From Asaia bogorensis (GTDB taxonomy: Bacteria > Pseudomonadota > Alphaproteobacteria > Reyranellales > Reyranellaceae), in contig CAMDCE010000006.1 in the NCBI GenBank assembly GCA_945889625.1, positions 1 to 64,000 on the forward strand: a stretch of 64,000 bases of DNA. The letters run 5' to 3'. The notes beneath the pieces are model-generated. The model had not been told where the DNA came from and searched no databases. It saw nothing but the letters and a program-made list of their open reading frames with translations. Made by a program: the position numbers and the translations under genes. Shown piece after piece: positions 1 to 9,104 of this stretch (its first letter is position 1; the number at the start of each line of letters is the position of its first letter).

Positions 1-1
1 G

Positions 2-784
2 GCGATCAAGCGCCTTGCCGCCGCCTTCGACTCGCGATGGGGCACGATAGGAATTGGCGAGCCGCTTGCGCGGGCCCTCGGCAAGAAGGTGCCGGGCCTC
101 ACGACCTTTCCCGCCATGTCGGCGCCGGGATCGGGCGTGCCGTCCACCCAGCAGTCGATATGGATGATGCTGGCGGGAGCGACACAGGGCACCATCTTCG
201 GCAACCTGCAGAAGATCAAGGCCTTGTTGGGAGCCGACTTCGTCATCGCCGATTCGATGCCGACCTTTCACAACGCCAGCCACGACCTGACCGGCTACGA
301 GGACGGCACGGAAAATCCCAAGGGCAGGAAGGCGGTGAAAGCAGCCATCGTCCCGGCCGGCGCCGGCCTCACCGGATCGAGCTTCGTGGCCGTGCAGCGC
401 TGGGCCCACGACCTCGACTATTTCAGCAGCCTGTCGCCGGCCAAGCGCGACGCCGCGATCGGCCGCCGCCGCGACACCAACGAGGAAATCGAGACGGCGC
501 CGAAAAGCGCGCATGTGAAGCGCACCACGCAGGAGGATTTCGAGCCGAACGGCTTCATGCTGCGCCGTTCCATGTCATTCGCGACCGACAAGACGAAGGG
601 GCTGGAATTCATCTGCTATGTGGCCCATCTCGACACGTTCGAGCGGCAGATGCGCCGCATGGCGGGTCTGGATGACGGCATCGCCGACGCCCTGTTCCAG
701 TTCTCGCGCCCGGTGACCGGCGGCTACTACTGGTGCCCGCCGCTCAGTGGCGGCCGTCCCGACCTGCGAATTCTCGGGGTCTGA
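2..784 (+). CDS. DyP-type heme peroxidase (3' part; 5' end outside window)
   Basis: The reading frame is open from the window edge and ends with TGA at 784, giving the last 260 residues. These contain the DyP hallmarks in order: GYEDG (the GxxDG motif with the catalytic distal Asp), a likely proximal heme His in SAHVKRT, and the distal Arg in MLRRSMSF. DyP peroxidases are heme enzymes that oxidise dyes, phenolics or porphyrins with H2O2. The arrangement looks like the YfeX-type cytosolic subclass, and no export signal can be judged because the N-terminus is missing. The next gene starts 51 bases downstream on the same strand. Family assignment is firm; the substrate is unknown. Confidence 0.9.
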   Translation, partial: AIKRLAAAFDSRWGTIGIGEPLARALGKKVPGLTTFPAMSAPGSGVPSTQQSIWMMLAGATQGTIFGNLQKIKALLGADFVIADSMPTFHNASHDLTGYEDGTENPKGRKAVKAAIVPAGAGLTGSSFVAVQRWAHDLDYFSSLSPAKRDAAIGRRRDTNEEIETAPKSAHVKRTTQEDFEPNGFMLRRSMSFATDKTKGLEFICYVAHLDTFERQMRRMAGLDDGIADALFQFSRPVTGGYYWCPPLSGGRPDLRILGV

Positions 785-835
785 TCTTCGCCTCGCCGGT
801 TTGACCCCTTGCTGCCCGGCGCTTAGGTTTGACGC

Positions 836-1762
836 ATGGCCGATTCGCACATCTTCGCGCCGGACTACGACGCTCCGATCGACTACATGCGCCGCACGCG
901 CGAGTACTATCTCGCGCTGGGCTACGACAATCCCTATCGCTGGGCGCACTACGTCGATGCGCCGTTCCAGCCGCTGAAAAAGCCGCTGAAGGACAGCACG
1001 TTGGCGCTGATCACCACGGCCGCGCCTTACCAGCCTGACAAGGGCGACCAGGGTCCGGGCGCGGCCTATAACGCCGCCGCCAAGTTCTACACGGTCTTTT
1101 CCGGTGACACGTCGGTCGATCACGATACGCGCATCAGCCACATCGGCTACGACCGAAAGCACACCACGGCCAAGGACCCCAACACCTGGTTCCCGCTACC
1201 GCTGATGCGCGAGTTCGCCAGGGAGGGCCGCTTCACGCTGGCCAAGCGCTTCCATGGCGCGCCAACCAACCGCAGCCAGCGCGTGACGCTGGAAACCGAT
1301 GCGCCGGAAATCCTGGCGCGCTGCCGGCAGGACCAGGTCGATGCAGCACTTCTTGTGCCGACTTGACCCGTCTGTCACCAGACCGTGAGTCTGGTCGCAA
1401 GATACCTCGAGCGGAACGGCATCCCGACCATGGTCATGGGTGCGGCCAAGGACATCGTCGAATGGGCCGGCGTGCCGCGCTTCCTGTTCAGCGACTTCCC
1501 GCTGGGCAATTCCTGCGGCAAGCCGCACGAGCCCGACACTCAACGCTTCACGCTCGACCTCGCGCTAAAAGTCTTCGAGAGCGCCATCGGCCCGCGCACG
1601 ACTGTTCAAAGTCCCCTTCGCTGGACCGACGACGGCGACTGGAAGCAGGACTACAACAACCTCGCGCGCATGCCGCCGGAAGAGGTCGCCAAACGCCGCG
1701 CCGAGTTCGACAAGGTGAAGCAGGTGGCGCGCGACCAGCGCCAGAAAGCCGGCGTGGCGTAG
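836..1762 (+). CDS. Glycine/sarcosine/betaine/D-proline reductase selenoprotein B family protein, predicted Sec at UGA codon 177
   Basis: Two open frames, 836-1366 and 1367-1762, lie in the same phase and are separated only by TGA at 1364-1366. Read through, they give one 308-residue protein with U177-P-V-C180, a UxxC redox motif. I recall cysteine-containing relatives of this family carrying CPVCHQ at the same place. Residues before the UGA (SHIGYD, FPLPLMREF) and after it (ARYLERNGIPT, FLFSDFPLGNSCGKP) both read as conserved family segments. The downstream half has no start codon with a ribosome-binding site, so it is not a separate gene. A 7-bp hairpin placed as a bacterial SECIS element follows the UGA. 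GrdB/PrdB proteins are the substrate-activating selenoenzymes of anaerobic amino-acid reductases, but this shorter aerobic-type paralogue has no known reaction. The alternative is a nonsense-mutated pseudogene. A CoA transferase follows 13 bases later. Confidence 0.8.
1364..1366 (+). other. In-frame UGA, predicted selenocysteine codon (Sec177)
   Basis: The TGA sits exactly at the first position of a UxxC motif of a selenoprotein B-type protein and is followed by C. Coding similarity continues without a gap on both sides. The Sec decoding genes (selA, selB, selC, selD) are not in this window, so decoding capacity cannot be checked here. Confidence 0.75.
1377..1395 (+). promoter_or_regulatory. 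Candidate bacterial SECIS hairpin
   Basis: ACCAGAC (1377-1383) pairs perfectly with GTCTGGT (1389-1395) around the 5-base loop CGTGA. The stem begins 10 bases after the UGA and the loop 17 bases after it. The loop has G at its second position. This agrees with the described geometry of bacterial SECIS elements: a short stem, a small loop with G among its first two bases, and a loop roughly 16-37 bases after the UGA. The same bases encode the HQTVSLV stretch after the redox motif. Function is inferred from position and fold only. Confidence 0.65.
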
Positions 1763-1775
1763 GATTGTTGCCCCG

Positions 1776-2969
1776 ATGAGTAAGCCTTTTGCCGGGGTGA
1801 AAATTCTCGATTTCACGCGCGTCCTCGCGGGCCCTTACGGCTCCTACCAGCTCGCGCTGCTGGGCGCCGACGTGATCAAGGTCGAGTCGCGCGACGGCGA
1901 CGACATGCGCTACGGCAACCGCGCCAACGACTGGGAGAAGCGCGGCATGGCCGCGCCCTGGGTTTCGGTCAATGCCGGCAAGCGCTCAATCACGCTCGAT
2001 CTGAAGAAGTCCAAGGCGATCGAGGCGATCAAGCGGCTGGTCGGCAAGTCCGACGTGGTGATGGAGAACTTCCGTCCCGGCGTGATGGACGGGCTGGGGA
2101 TCGGCTACGACACCCTGCGTACCATCAATCCCAAGCTGATCTACTGCGCCGTCTCGGGCTTCGGCCGGGTCGGGCCCGACGCCAAGACGGCGGCGTTCGA
2201 CGGCATGATCCAGGCAATGTCCGGCCTGATGTCGATCACCGGCTTCGAGAACAATGGCCCCACCCGCGTGGGCTTCGCCGGCGCCGACGTCATGTCGGGC
2301 GCGACGGCGGCGTTCGGCGTCGCCTCGGCGCTGTTCCAGCGCACCCATACCGGCAAGGGCCAGCTCGTCGACGTCGCCATGATCGACGCGGTGATGGGCT
2401 ACCTCGCCCAGCAATTTACCGAGCATCTGATGACCGGCCGGGTGCATGGCCAAAGCGCCAACCTGTCCGTCACGCGCAAGCCGACCGGCGATCTCTACAA
2501 GACCAGGGACGGCTGGATGGTGCTGGCGGTGATGACCGAGCCGCAGTTCCAGCGCCTGATGAAGGTGCTGGGGCGCGAGGACGCGCTGGCCGATCCGCGC
2601 TTCGTCGACTGGCCCAAGCGCATCGACAACAACACCGCCCTGCACGACATCGTCGAGGCGGCGATGAAGAAGGAGACCTCCGCGACCTGGGCCGAGCGGT
2701 TCGCCAAGTCGGACGTTCCAGCCGGCCGGGTGCTCACCATCCCCGAGACCGCCCAGCTTGACCTCATGCAGCATCGCACCGTGCTGCAATCCGTCGATAC
2801 GCCGCACGGCCCGATCAAAGTCGTGGGCTCGGGCTTCCGGCTGGAGCATGGCGGCGGCTCGGTCGACCGCCCGCCGGCGAGCCTCGGCCAGCACACCGAC
2901 GAGGTGCTGGGCGAAGCGGGCTATTCGGCGACGGAAATCGCCGAGATGCGGACGGACAAAGTGGTCTAA
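1776..2969 (+). CDS. CaiB/BaiF family (family III) CoA transferase
   Basis: This 397-residue protein has the normal length for family III CoA transferases such as formyl-CoA transferase. It starts with KILDFTRVLAGPYGSYQLALLGADVIKVE, the standard N-terminal fold signature seen here at residues 9-37. It carries FDGMIQAMSG near residue 140 and the likely catalytic Asp in FAGADVMSG. Such enzymes move CoA between carboxylic acids in the cytosol without a ping-pong anhydride. It starts 13 bases after the selenoprotein B-like gene, suggesting co-transcription. Its last four bases overlap the convergent gene at 2966. The acyl substrate cannot be read from sequence. Confidence 0.93.
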   Translation: MSKPFAGVKILDFTRVLAGPYGSYQLALLGADVIKVESRDGDDMRYGNRANDWEKRGMAAPWVSVNAGKRSITLDLKKSKAIEAIKRLVGKSDVVMENFRPGVMDGLGIGYDTLRTINPKLIYCAVSGFGRVGPDAKTAAFDGMIQAMSGLMSITGFENNGPTRVGFAGADVMSGATAAFGVASALFQRTHTGKGQLVDVAMIDAVMGYLAQQFTEHLMTGRVHGQSANLSVTRKPTGDLYKTRDGWMVLAVMTEPQFQRLMKVLGREDALADPRFVDWPKRIDNNTALHDIVEAAMKKETSATWAERFAKSDVPAGRVLTIPETAQLDLMQHRTVLQSVDTPHGPIKVVGSGFRLEHGGGSVDRPPASLGQHTDEVLGEAGYSATEIAEMRTDKVV

Positions 2970-5218
2970 TTGCGCGGAGCGGGTGGCGGCGCCGGCGGAG
3001 GAGCGGGCGACGCCTTGGCCTTGTCTTCAGCGGCCTTCAATTCGGCGCGGATCTCGACCACGGATGTAGCTTTGGCGTCGATCTTCTCCGCCTCCGCTAC
3101 TTGCCTCTCTGCCGCGGTGAAGTCCAGGCGCCGGATGGCGTCGCGAGCAGCAGCAACCAGACGCGACAGCTGCGGATTGCGCGGCGGCGGAGCGGCGGGC
3201 GCCGCCTGTTGTGCCGCCGGGGCTTGCGGCGGCATCGGTGCGTTGCCGGTCTGGGCCGGCGTGGCGCGGCGCGCGTCGGCCAGGCGACGCGAGAGATCGG
3301 CCCAGCCGGCATAGGACGGATAGCGCTTGGCGCCGTCGGCGATCAGGCGCTCGGCGTCGGCATACTGCTTGCGCGCCAGCGCGGCGTCGACCGAGGCGGC
3401 GATGGCGCGGATCTCGGCATCCTGGCGGGCACGGTCGGCCTTGGCGCGCTCGAGCTCGGCGCGGGCGATGGTGATCTCCGGCATGTTGGCCGAGATGCCG
3501 TGCGCGTCGTTCAACGCCTTGTCGGCAGCGGCAAAATTGCCCTGCGTCGTGCTGCGCCGTGCGGCAGCCACCAGCTCGAGCGCCCGCGCATTCTGCGTGC
3601 GCAGTTCGTTGGCCTGGCGGTCGTCGCCGCGGCGGGCACTGGCGCTGCGGTTCTGGATGTCGGCCCAGCCGGCATAGGAGCCGTAGCGGCGGCGGCCGTC
3701 CTCGATGGCGCGGTCGGCATCATCGAACTGCTTGCGCTGGAAGGCGGCATCGATGACGGCAAGGATCAGGCGCAGGCCATCCTGCTGATTTTCGGCCGCG
3801 ATGCGGCGACGGCTGAGTTCGGCCCGTGCCTGCGCGGTCTCCGGAAAACCCGGTGCCGCGCGATCGGCGAGGGCCAGTTGCCGCTCGGCCTCGACGAAGT
3901 CGTTGCGGTCCATCGCCTGTCGCGCCCTGGCGATGTCGGCGCGCGCCTCGTTGATCCGTGCCTGATAGGGCCCCGCCGCGCGCAGCTGGGCGAGACGGGC
4001 GGCACGTGCACGATATTCGTCGTCCTGGTTGAAGCGCTGGGCATATTCGGCGAGCAGGCGCTCGGCCTCCCAGAACTGCTCGGTGGCGAAGGCCTGGTCG
4101 ATCGCGGCGGTGTACTGGTAGCGCTCGCGATAACGCTGACCGCGCTCGGTGCGCAACGCGGCAATCTCACGCCGCGCCTGTGCAGTTTCGGCGAAGCCGG
4201 CGACCTGCTTGTCGGCATCGCGAAGCATTTCCTCGGCATGGATGAAATCGCCGACCTGGGCGAAGCGGCGCGCCTCGGCGATCAGGCGACGGGCCTCGGC
4301 CTGGCGGAGCTGCGCGTCGCGGTCGGCGCGGGCCTTGGCGAGCTTCTGCTGCAGTGGCGGCCAGACGGCGTTACCGGCATAGCGGCGGTTGGCATCGGCC
4401 AGCAGGCGGTCGGCATTGGCAAAGTCGCCGCTGACAATCGCCCGGTCGATGGACTGGGAGAGGGCGGCGCGGTCGGCGTCCGTATTGGGCGCCGGAGCAG
4501 GCGGCGGGGCCGCGGCTGCGGTTGCCGATGCGGCGGGGAAATCGGAGAGAACGATCCTGGATTTCTCGCAGACGAGCTGGTCGCCGACGCCTTCGTCGGG
4601 CTGGGCGCAGGACAGCACGGCGCCAGACTTGTCGCGCAGCCACGCCACGGTGTGGCCGTCGCTGCGGCTGTTGCCGATGGCGGCCAGATAGGATTCGGCG
4701 TCGCGCGTCAGCGGCAACTCGGAGCAATCGTTTTCAGTGCACCACAGGAGCTGGGCGCGGCCGTTCTTCGCTTCGACCTGCCGCAGGAGCGCGGTGCGCG
4801 TCAGCAGGCGGTCACCTTGCTTGACCTGGAAGGTGCCGAGCGGGCTGGTGTCGCCGATCGTCGAATCGAGCTTGCTGCAGCGCTCCTCGGTGCAGGACAG
4901 GGCGACTTCCTTGCCCTTCTCGAAATTGCTCTGCTTGTAGGACAGGAAATAGCGTGGGCCGGCGAAGCCCAACCCCTCGATGGAGGCCTGCGCCAGATCC
5001 TTGTCGGCGACGCCGTCGATCTTGATGGGCTTGCAGAAGGTGTCGCCGCGGCAGATCCACGGCGCGCCGTTCAGGCGAAAGACATGTTTGATGTCGGCGG
5101 AATCGAACAAAAGCGGTGAATAGCCGTCCGGCGGATAGGCCGCGGTCTGGGCGGCGGCGACGTTGCCCAAAGCGAGCGCTGCACCTGCGGCAACCAGCAG
5201 GGTCCGGACCGTGCGCAT
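2966..5218 (-). CDS. Periplasmic repeat protein of unknown function (TPR-like helical repeats)
   Basis: This 750-residue protein has a Sec signal peptide ending at about residue 24 (AALALGNVAAAQ). Next comes a Cys-containing N-terminal domain of roughly 200 residues with paired Cys (CRGDTFC and CTEERC). The remainder is Ala/Arg/Glu-rich alpha-helical repeat sequence. The motif ADRLI-(A/E)DG-(K/R)RY-x-SYAGWAD recurs at three or more places (RRYAGNAVW, RRYGSYAGWAD, KRYPSYAGWAD), with related FAEAE/FVEAERQL units between. The C-terminus is Pro/Ala-rich. TPR-like repeats usually serve protein binding. The gene starts 3 bases after a small membrane protein gene, which is probably its partner. I do not recognise a named family. 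Confidence 0.8.
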   Translation of the reverse strand: MRTVRTLLVAAGAALALGNVAAAQTAAYPPDGYSPLLFDSADIKHVFRLNGAPWICRGDTFCKPIKIDGVADKDLAQASIEGLGFAGPRYFLSYKQSNFEKGKEVALSCTEERCSKLDSTIGDTSPLGTFQVKQGDRLLTRTALLRQVEAKNGRAQLLWCTENDCSELPLTRDAESYLAAIGNSRSDGHTVAWLRDKSGAVLSCAQPDEGVGDQLVCEKSRIVLSDFPAASATAAAAPPPAPAPNTDADRAALSQSIDRAIVSGDFANADRLLADANRRYAGNAVWPPLQQKLAKARADRDAQLRQAEARRLIAEARRFAQVGDFIHAEEMLRDADKQVAGFAETAQARREIAALRTERGQRYRERYQYTAAIDQAFATEQFWEAERLLAEYAQRFNQDDEYRARAARLAQLRAAGPYQARINEARADIARARQAMDRNDFVEAERQLALADRAAPGFPETAQARAELSRRRIAAENQQDGLRLILAVIDAAFQRKQFDDADRAIEDGRRRYGSYAGWADIQNRSASARRGDDRQANELRTQNARALELVAAARRSTTQGNFAAADKALNDAHGISANMPEITIARAELERAKADRARQDAEIRAIAASVDAALARKQYADAERLIADGAKRYPSYAGWADLSRRLADARRATPAQTGNAPMPPQAPAAQQAAPAAPPPRNPQLSRLVAAARDAIRRLDFTAAERQVAEAEKIDAKATSVVEIRAELKAAEDKAKASPAPPPAPPPAPRN

Positions 5219-5221
5219 GGG

Positions 5222-5392
5222 CTACTTCTTGTCGAGCTTGGGAAGCTCGATCTTGATTTCTGTCTTGGTTTCTTTCTGCCCCGGCAGCGTTCCGCCGAGC
5301 ACCAGGAAGGCCCCGATGGCCACGACGATACAGAGCGCGCCCACGATGAAGTAGAGCGCGCCATTGTTTCCGCCTGTCGTGCCGTCGGCCAT
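5222..5392 (-). CDS. Small single-pass membrane protein
   Basis: The 56-residue product starts MADGTTGGNNGALYF and has one strong transmembrane segment (about residues 12-33, FIVGALCIVVAIGAFLVLGG). A charged Lys/Glu-rich tail follows. An ATG further upstream is possible, but the one at 5392 has AAGGGG seven bases before it and leaves a protein without an odd N-terminal extension. It lies immediately upstream of the periplasmic repeat protein, with 3 bases between, so the two are probably one operon. Similar tiny membrane proteins are common in alphaproteobacteria, but no function can be assigned. Confidence 0.75.
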   Translation of the reverse strand: MADGTTGGNNGALYFIVGALCIVVAIGAFLVLGGTLPGQKETKTEIKIELPKLDKK

Positions 5393-5535
5393 TCTCAATC
5401 CCCTTGGTTTGCTACAGAGCGAGAACGCGGCGCGGAGCGAAACGGTTCCCTTTTCCTGCAAGCTCGAGGTGGTGTGTGGGGAAACCCCGGCAATGCGGGT
5501 TTTATCCCGCTGCAGTTCGGTCTAGACTGGCGGCA

Positions 5536-5635
5536 GTCCAAGGGGGGCCCCGCGAGGGGGCTGAGATACCGACAGCCGAGAGGCAGCGCGGTGACCCTTT
5601 GAACCTGATCCGGGTAATGCCGGCGAAGGGACAGG
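5536..5635 (+). promoter_or_regulatory. TPP riboswitch (THI element)
   Basis: The conserved thi-box blocks are present in order: a GGGGG/CCCC stem, CTGAGATACC (5571-5580), GACCCTTTGAACCTGATC (from about 5593) and GGGTAATGCCGGCGAAGGGA. This is the thiamine pyrophosphate aptamer. It lies about 65 bases before thiC on the same strand, where TPP binding normally represses thiC expression by attenuation or by blocking translation initiation. No obvious poly-T terminator follows, so translational control is the more likely mode. Confidence 0.96.
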
Positions 5636-5680
5636 ATGCCTCCTTTGCACGACACCTCCGGATCTCCTTTTGTCGTTTAG

Positions 5681-7510
<1,830 letters not shown>

Positions 7511-7518
7511 TCGTCCCT

Positions 7519-7543
7519 CGGGCGTCGGCGGTGCCGGCGCCCG
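7519..7543 (+). terminator. Strong hairpin after thiC
   Basis: CGGGCGTCGGC (7519-7529) pairs with GCCGGCGCCCG (7533-7543) over 11 bp with one G-T pair and a 3-base loop, starting 9 bases after the thiC stop. There is no T-run after it, so intrinsic termination is uncertain; it may instead protect the 3' end. The rest of 7544-7759 holds no gene I can support and probably contains the promoter of the efflux operon (TATTAT near 7726). Confidence 0.45.
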
Positions 7544-7759
7544 AACACGATTGACGTCGACAATGGCGGTGGCAGTCCTGCAGCCGAGGCGGACCTCAAC
7601 TAATTTTCATGAGTTTGGGGGCCTTTTTGCCCCGTCGGCGTTACAGCACCGCGTGCTTCAGGCGAGCCCTCAGCCTTGCGTCCCTGCGGTCGCTGGGGGA
7701 GACTCTGCAGGGTCCGTACGTATTATGGGAGCTATCTTGGTTTGGGGGCTACATAAGCG

Positions 7760-9091
7760 ATGAAACGGCTGCGGACCCTACTAGGGATCGGCCTGGGGCT
7801 TGCCGTGGTCGCAGGAGCGGGCTGGTATATTTCGACCAACAGCTCGCCGACCCCGTCCCGCCAAGGTGGGCGATTTGGCGCCGGCGCGCCCGTGGCGGTC
7901 GGTCTCGCGGCCGCCGCCAAGGGCGATATTCCCATTGTGATCAAGGCCCTGGGCACGGTGACACCGCTCGCCACCGTCACCATGAAGAGCCAGATCACCG
8001 GTCAGCTCGTCGAGGTCAATTTCACCGAAGGCCAGATGGTCAACAAGGGCGACCTCCTGGCATTGGTCGATCCGCGTCCCTATGACGTTGCCCTGAAGCA
8101 GGCCCAAGGCACGCTGGCCAAGGACGAAGCCCTGCTCAAGAACGCCCAGACCGATCTGCAACGTTACAAAACCCTGGTCGCCCAGGACTCGATCGCCCGC
8201 CAGCAATACGACACCCAGGCCGCGCTGGTCCGCCAGTACGAGGCGACCCTGATCACCGACCAGGCGCTGGTCGACGCCGCCAAGCTCAACCTCACCTACA
8301 CAAAGATCGTGGCGCCGGTGACCGGCCGCATCGGCTTGCGTCTGGTCGATCCCGGTAACTATGTGACGATGGGCGACGCCGCCGGCCTCCTCGTCATCAC
8401 CCAGATGCAGCCGATATCGGTGCTCTTCACCATCCCTGAAGACGCGCTGCCGCCGGTGCGCAAGCGTCTGCGTGACGGCGCGACGCTCGAGACGACGGCG
8501 CTCGATCGCTCGCAGAAGAACACGCTGGGTGTCGGCAAGGTGTCCACCGCCGACAACCTGATCGACACCACGACCGGCACGGTCAAGCTGCGCGCCACGT
8601 TCGACAATGCCGACGAGGCGCTGTTTCCCAACCAGTTCGTGAACATCCGGTTGCTGGTCGACCAGGTGAAGGACGCCACCGTGGTTCCTGTGGCCGCCAT
8701 CCAGCGCGGTCAGCCCGGCATCTTCGTCTATCTCGCCAAGTCCGACGACACCGTGGCGATCCGTGTCGTCGAAATCGGCGCCACTGATGGCGAGAAGGTC
8801 GTCGTGACCAAGGGCTTGGCGGTCGGCGATCTCGTGGTGATCGATGGCGTCGATCGTTTGCGCGACGGCGCCAAGATCCGCCGACCTTCGGCGACGCCCA
8901 CCGGCACGGCCGGCCGGCCGATCGCGGCCGCGCCGCCCGACGGCAGCTCGCCGCAAGACGGTGCGGCCCCCTCGACGTCTCCGGGCCAGCAGCGTCGCGG
9001 CAACGCCGCTCCTGGCGGGACCCCCGGCGCCACGCCGGGCACTGGCGAGCGTCGCGGCGGCGCAGGTCGACCGGCGCAGCCCAACCAGTAA
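7760..9091 (+). CDS. RND efflux periplasmic adaptor (MdtA-like membrane fusion protein)
   Basis: This 443-residue protein has an N-terminal membrane anchor or signal (residues 3-26). The biotinyl-lipoyl-like half motif ([32 protein letters not shown]) follows near residue 90. After it comes a helical hairpin rich in Lys/Gln/Ala, then the second half ([25 protein letters not shown]) and beta-barrel and membrane-proximal domains. The C-terminal ~70 residues are low-complexity Pro/Gly/Ala/Gln. The architecture is that of MdtA/AcrA adaptors that link an inner-membrane RND pump to an outer-membrane channel. It is the first gene of a four-gene set with two RND pumps and a NodT-type channel, matching an mdtABC-type layout. 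The substrate is unknown. Confidence 0.95.
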   Translation: MKRLRTLLGIGLGLAVVAGAGWYISTNSSPTPSRQGGRFGAGAPVAVGLAAAAKGDIPIVIKALGTVTPLATVTMKSQITGQLVEVNFTEGQMVNKGDLLALVDPRPYDVALKQAQGTLAKDEALLKNAQTDLQRYKTLVAQDSIARQQYDTQAALVRQYEATLITDQALVDAAKLNLTYTKIVAPVTGRIGLRLVDPGNYVTMGDAAGLLVITQMQPISVLFTIPEDALPPVRKRLRDGATLETTALDRSQKNTLGVGKVSTADNLIDTTTGTVKLRATFDNADEALFPNQFVNIRLLVDQVKDATVVPVAAIQRGQPGIFVYLAKSDDTVAIRVVEIGATDGEKVVVTKGLAVGDLVVIDGVDRLRDGAKIRRPSATPTGTAGRPIAAAPPDGSSPQDGAAPSTSPGQQRRGNAAPGGTPGATPGTGERRGGAGRPAQPNQ

Positions 9092-9104
9092 TCCGGACCG
9101 CGAC

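Noticed and set aside
1364..1366. Simple stop codon ending a short protein, with a second gene after it
   Set aside because: The second part has no ribosome-binding site or proper start, the phase is unchanged, and the break falls on the redox motif; Sec is the better reading, though a pseudogene is not fully excluded.
3101..5119. A 672-codon open frame on the plus strand opposite the periplasmic repeat protein
   Set aside because: The minus-strand frame has a signal peptide, coherent repeats and an operon partner; the plus-strand frame is an Arg/Gly/Leu-rich shadow caused by high GC.
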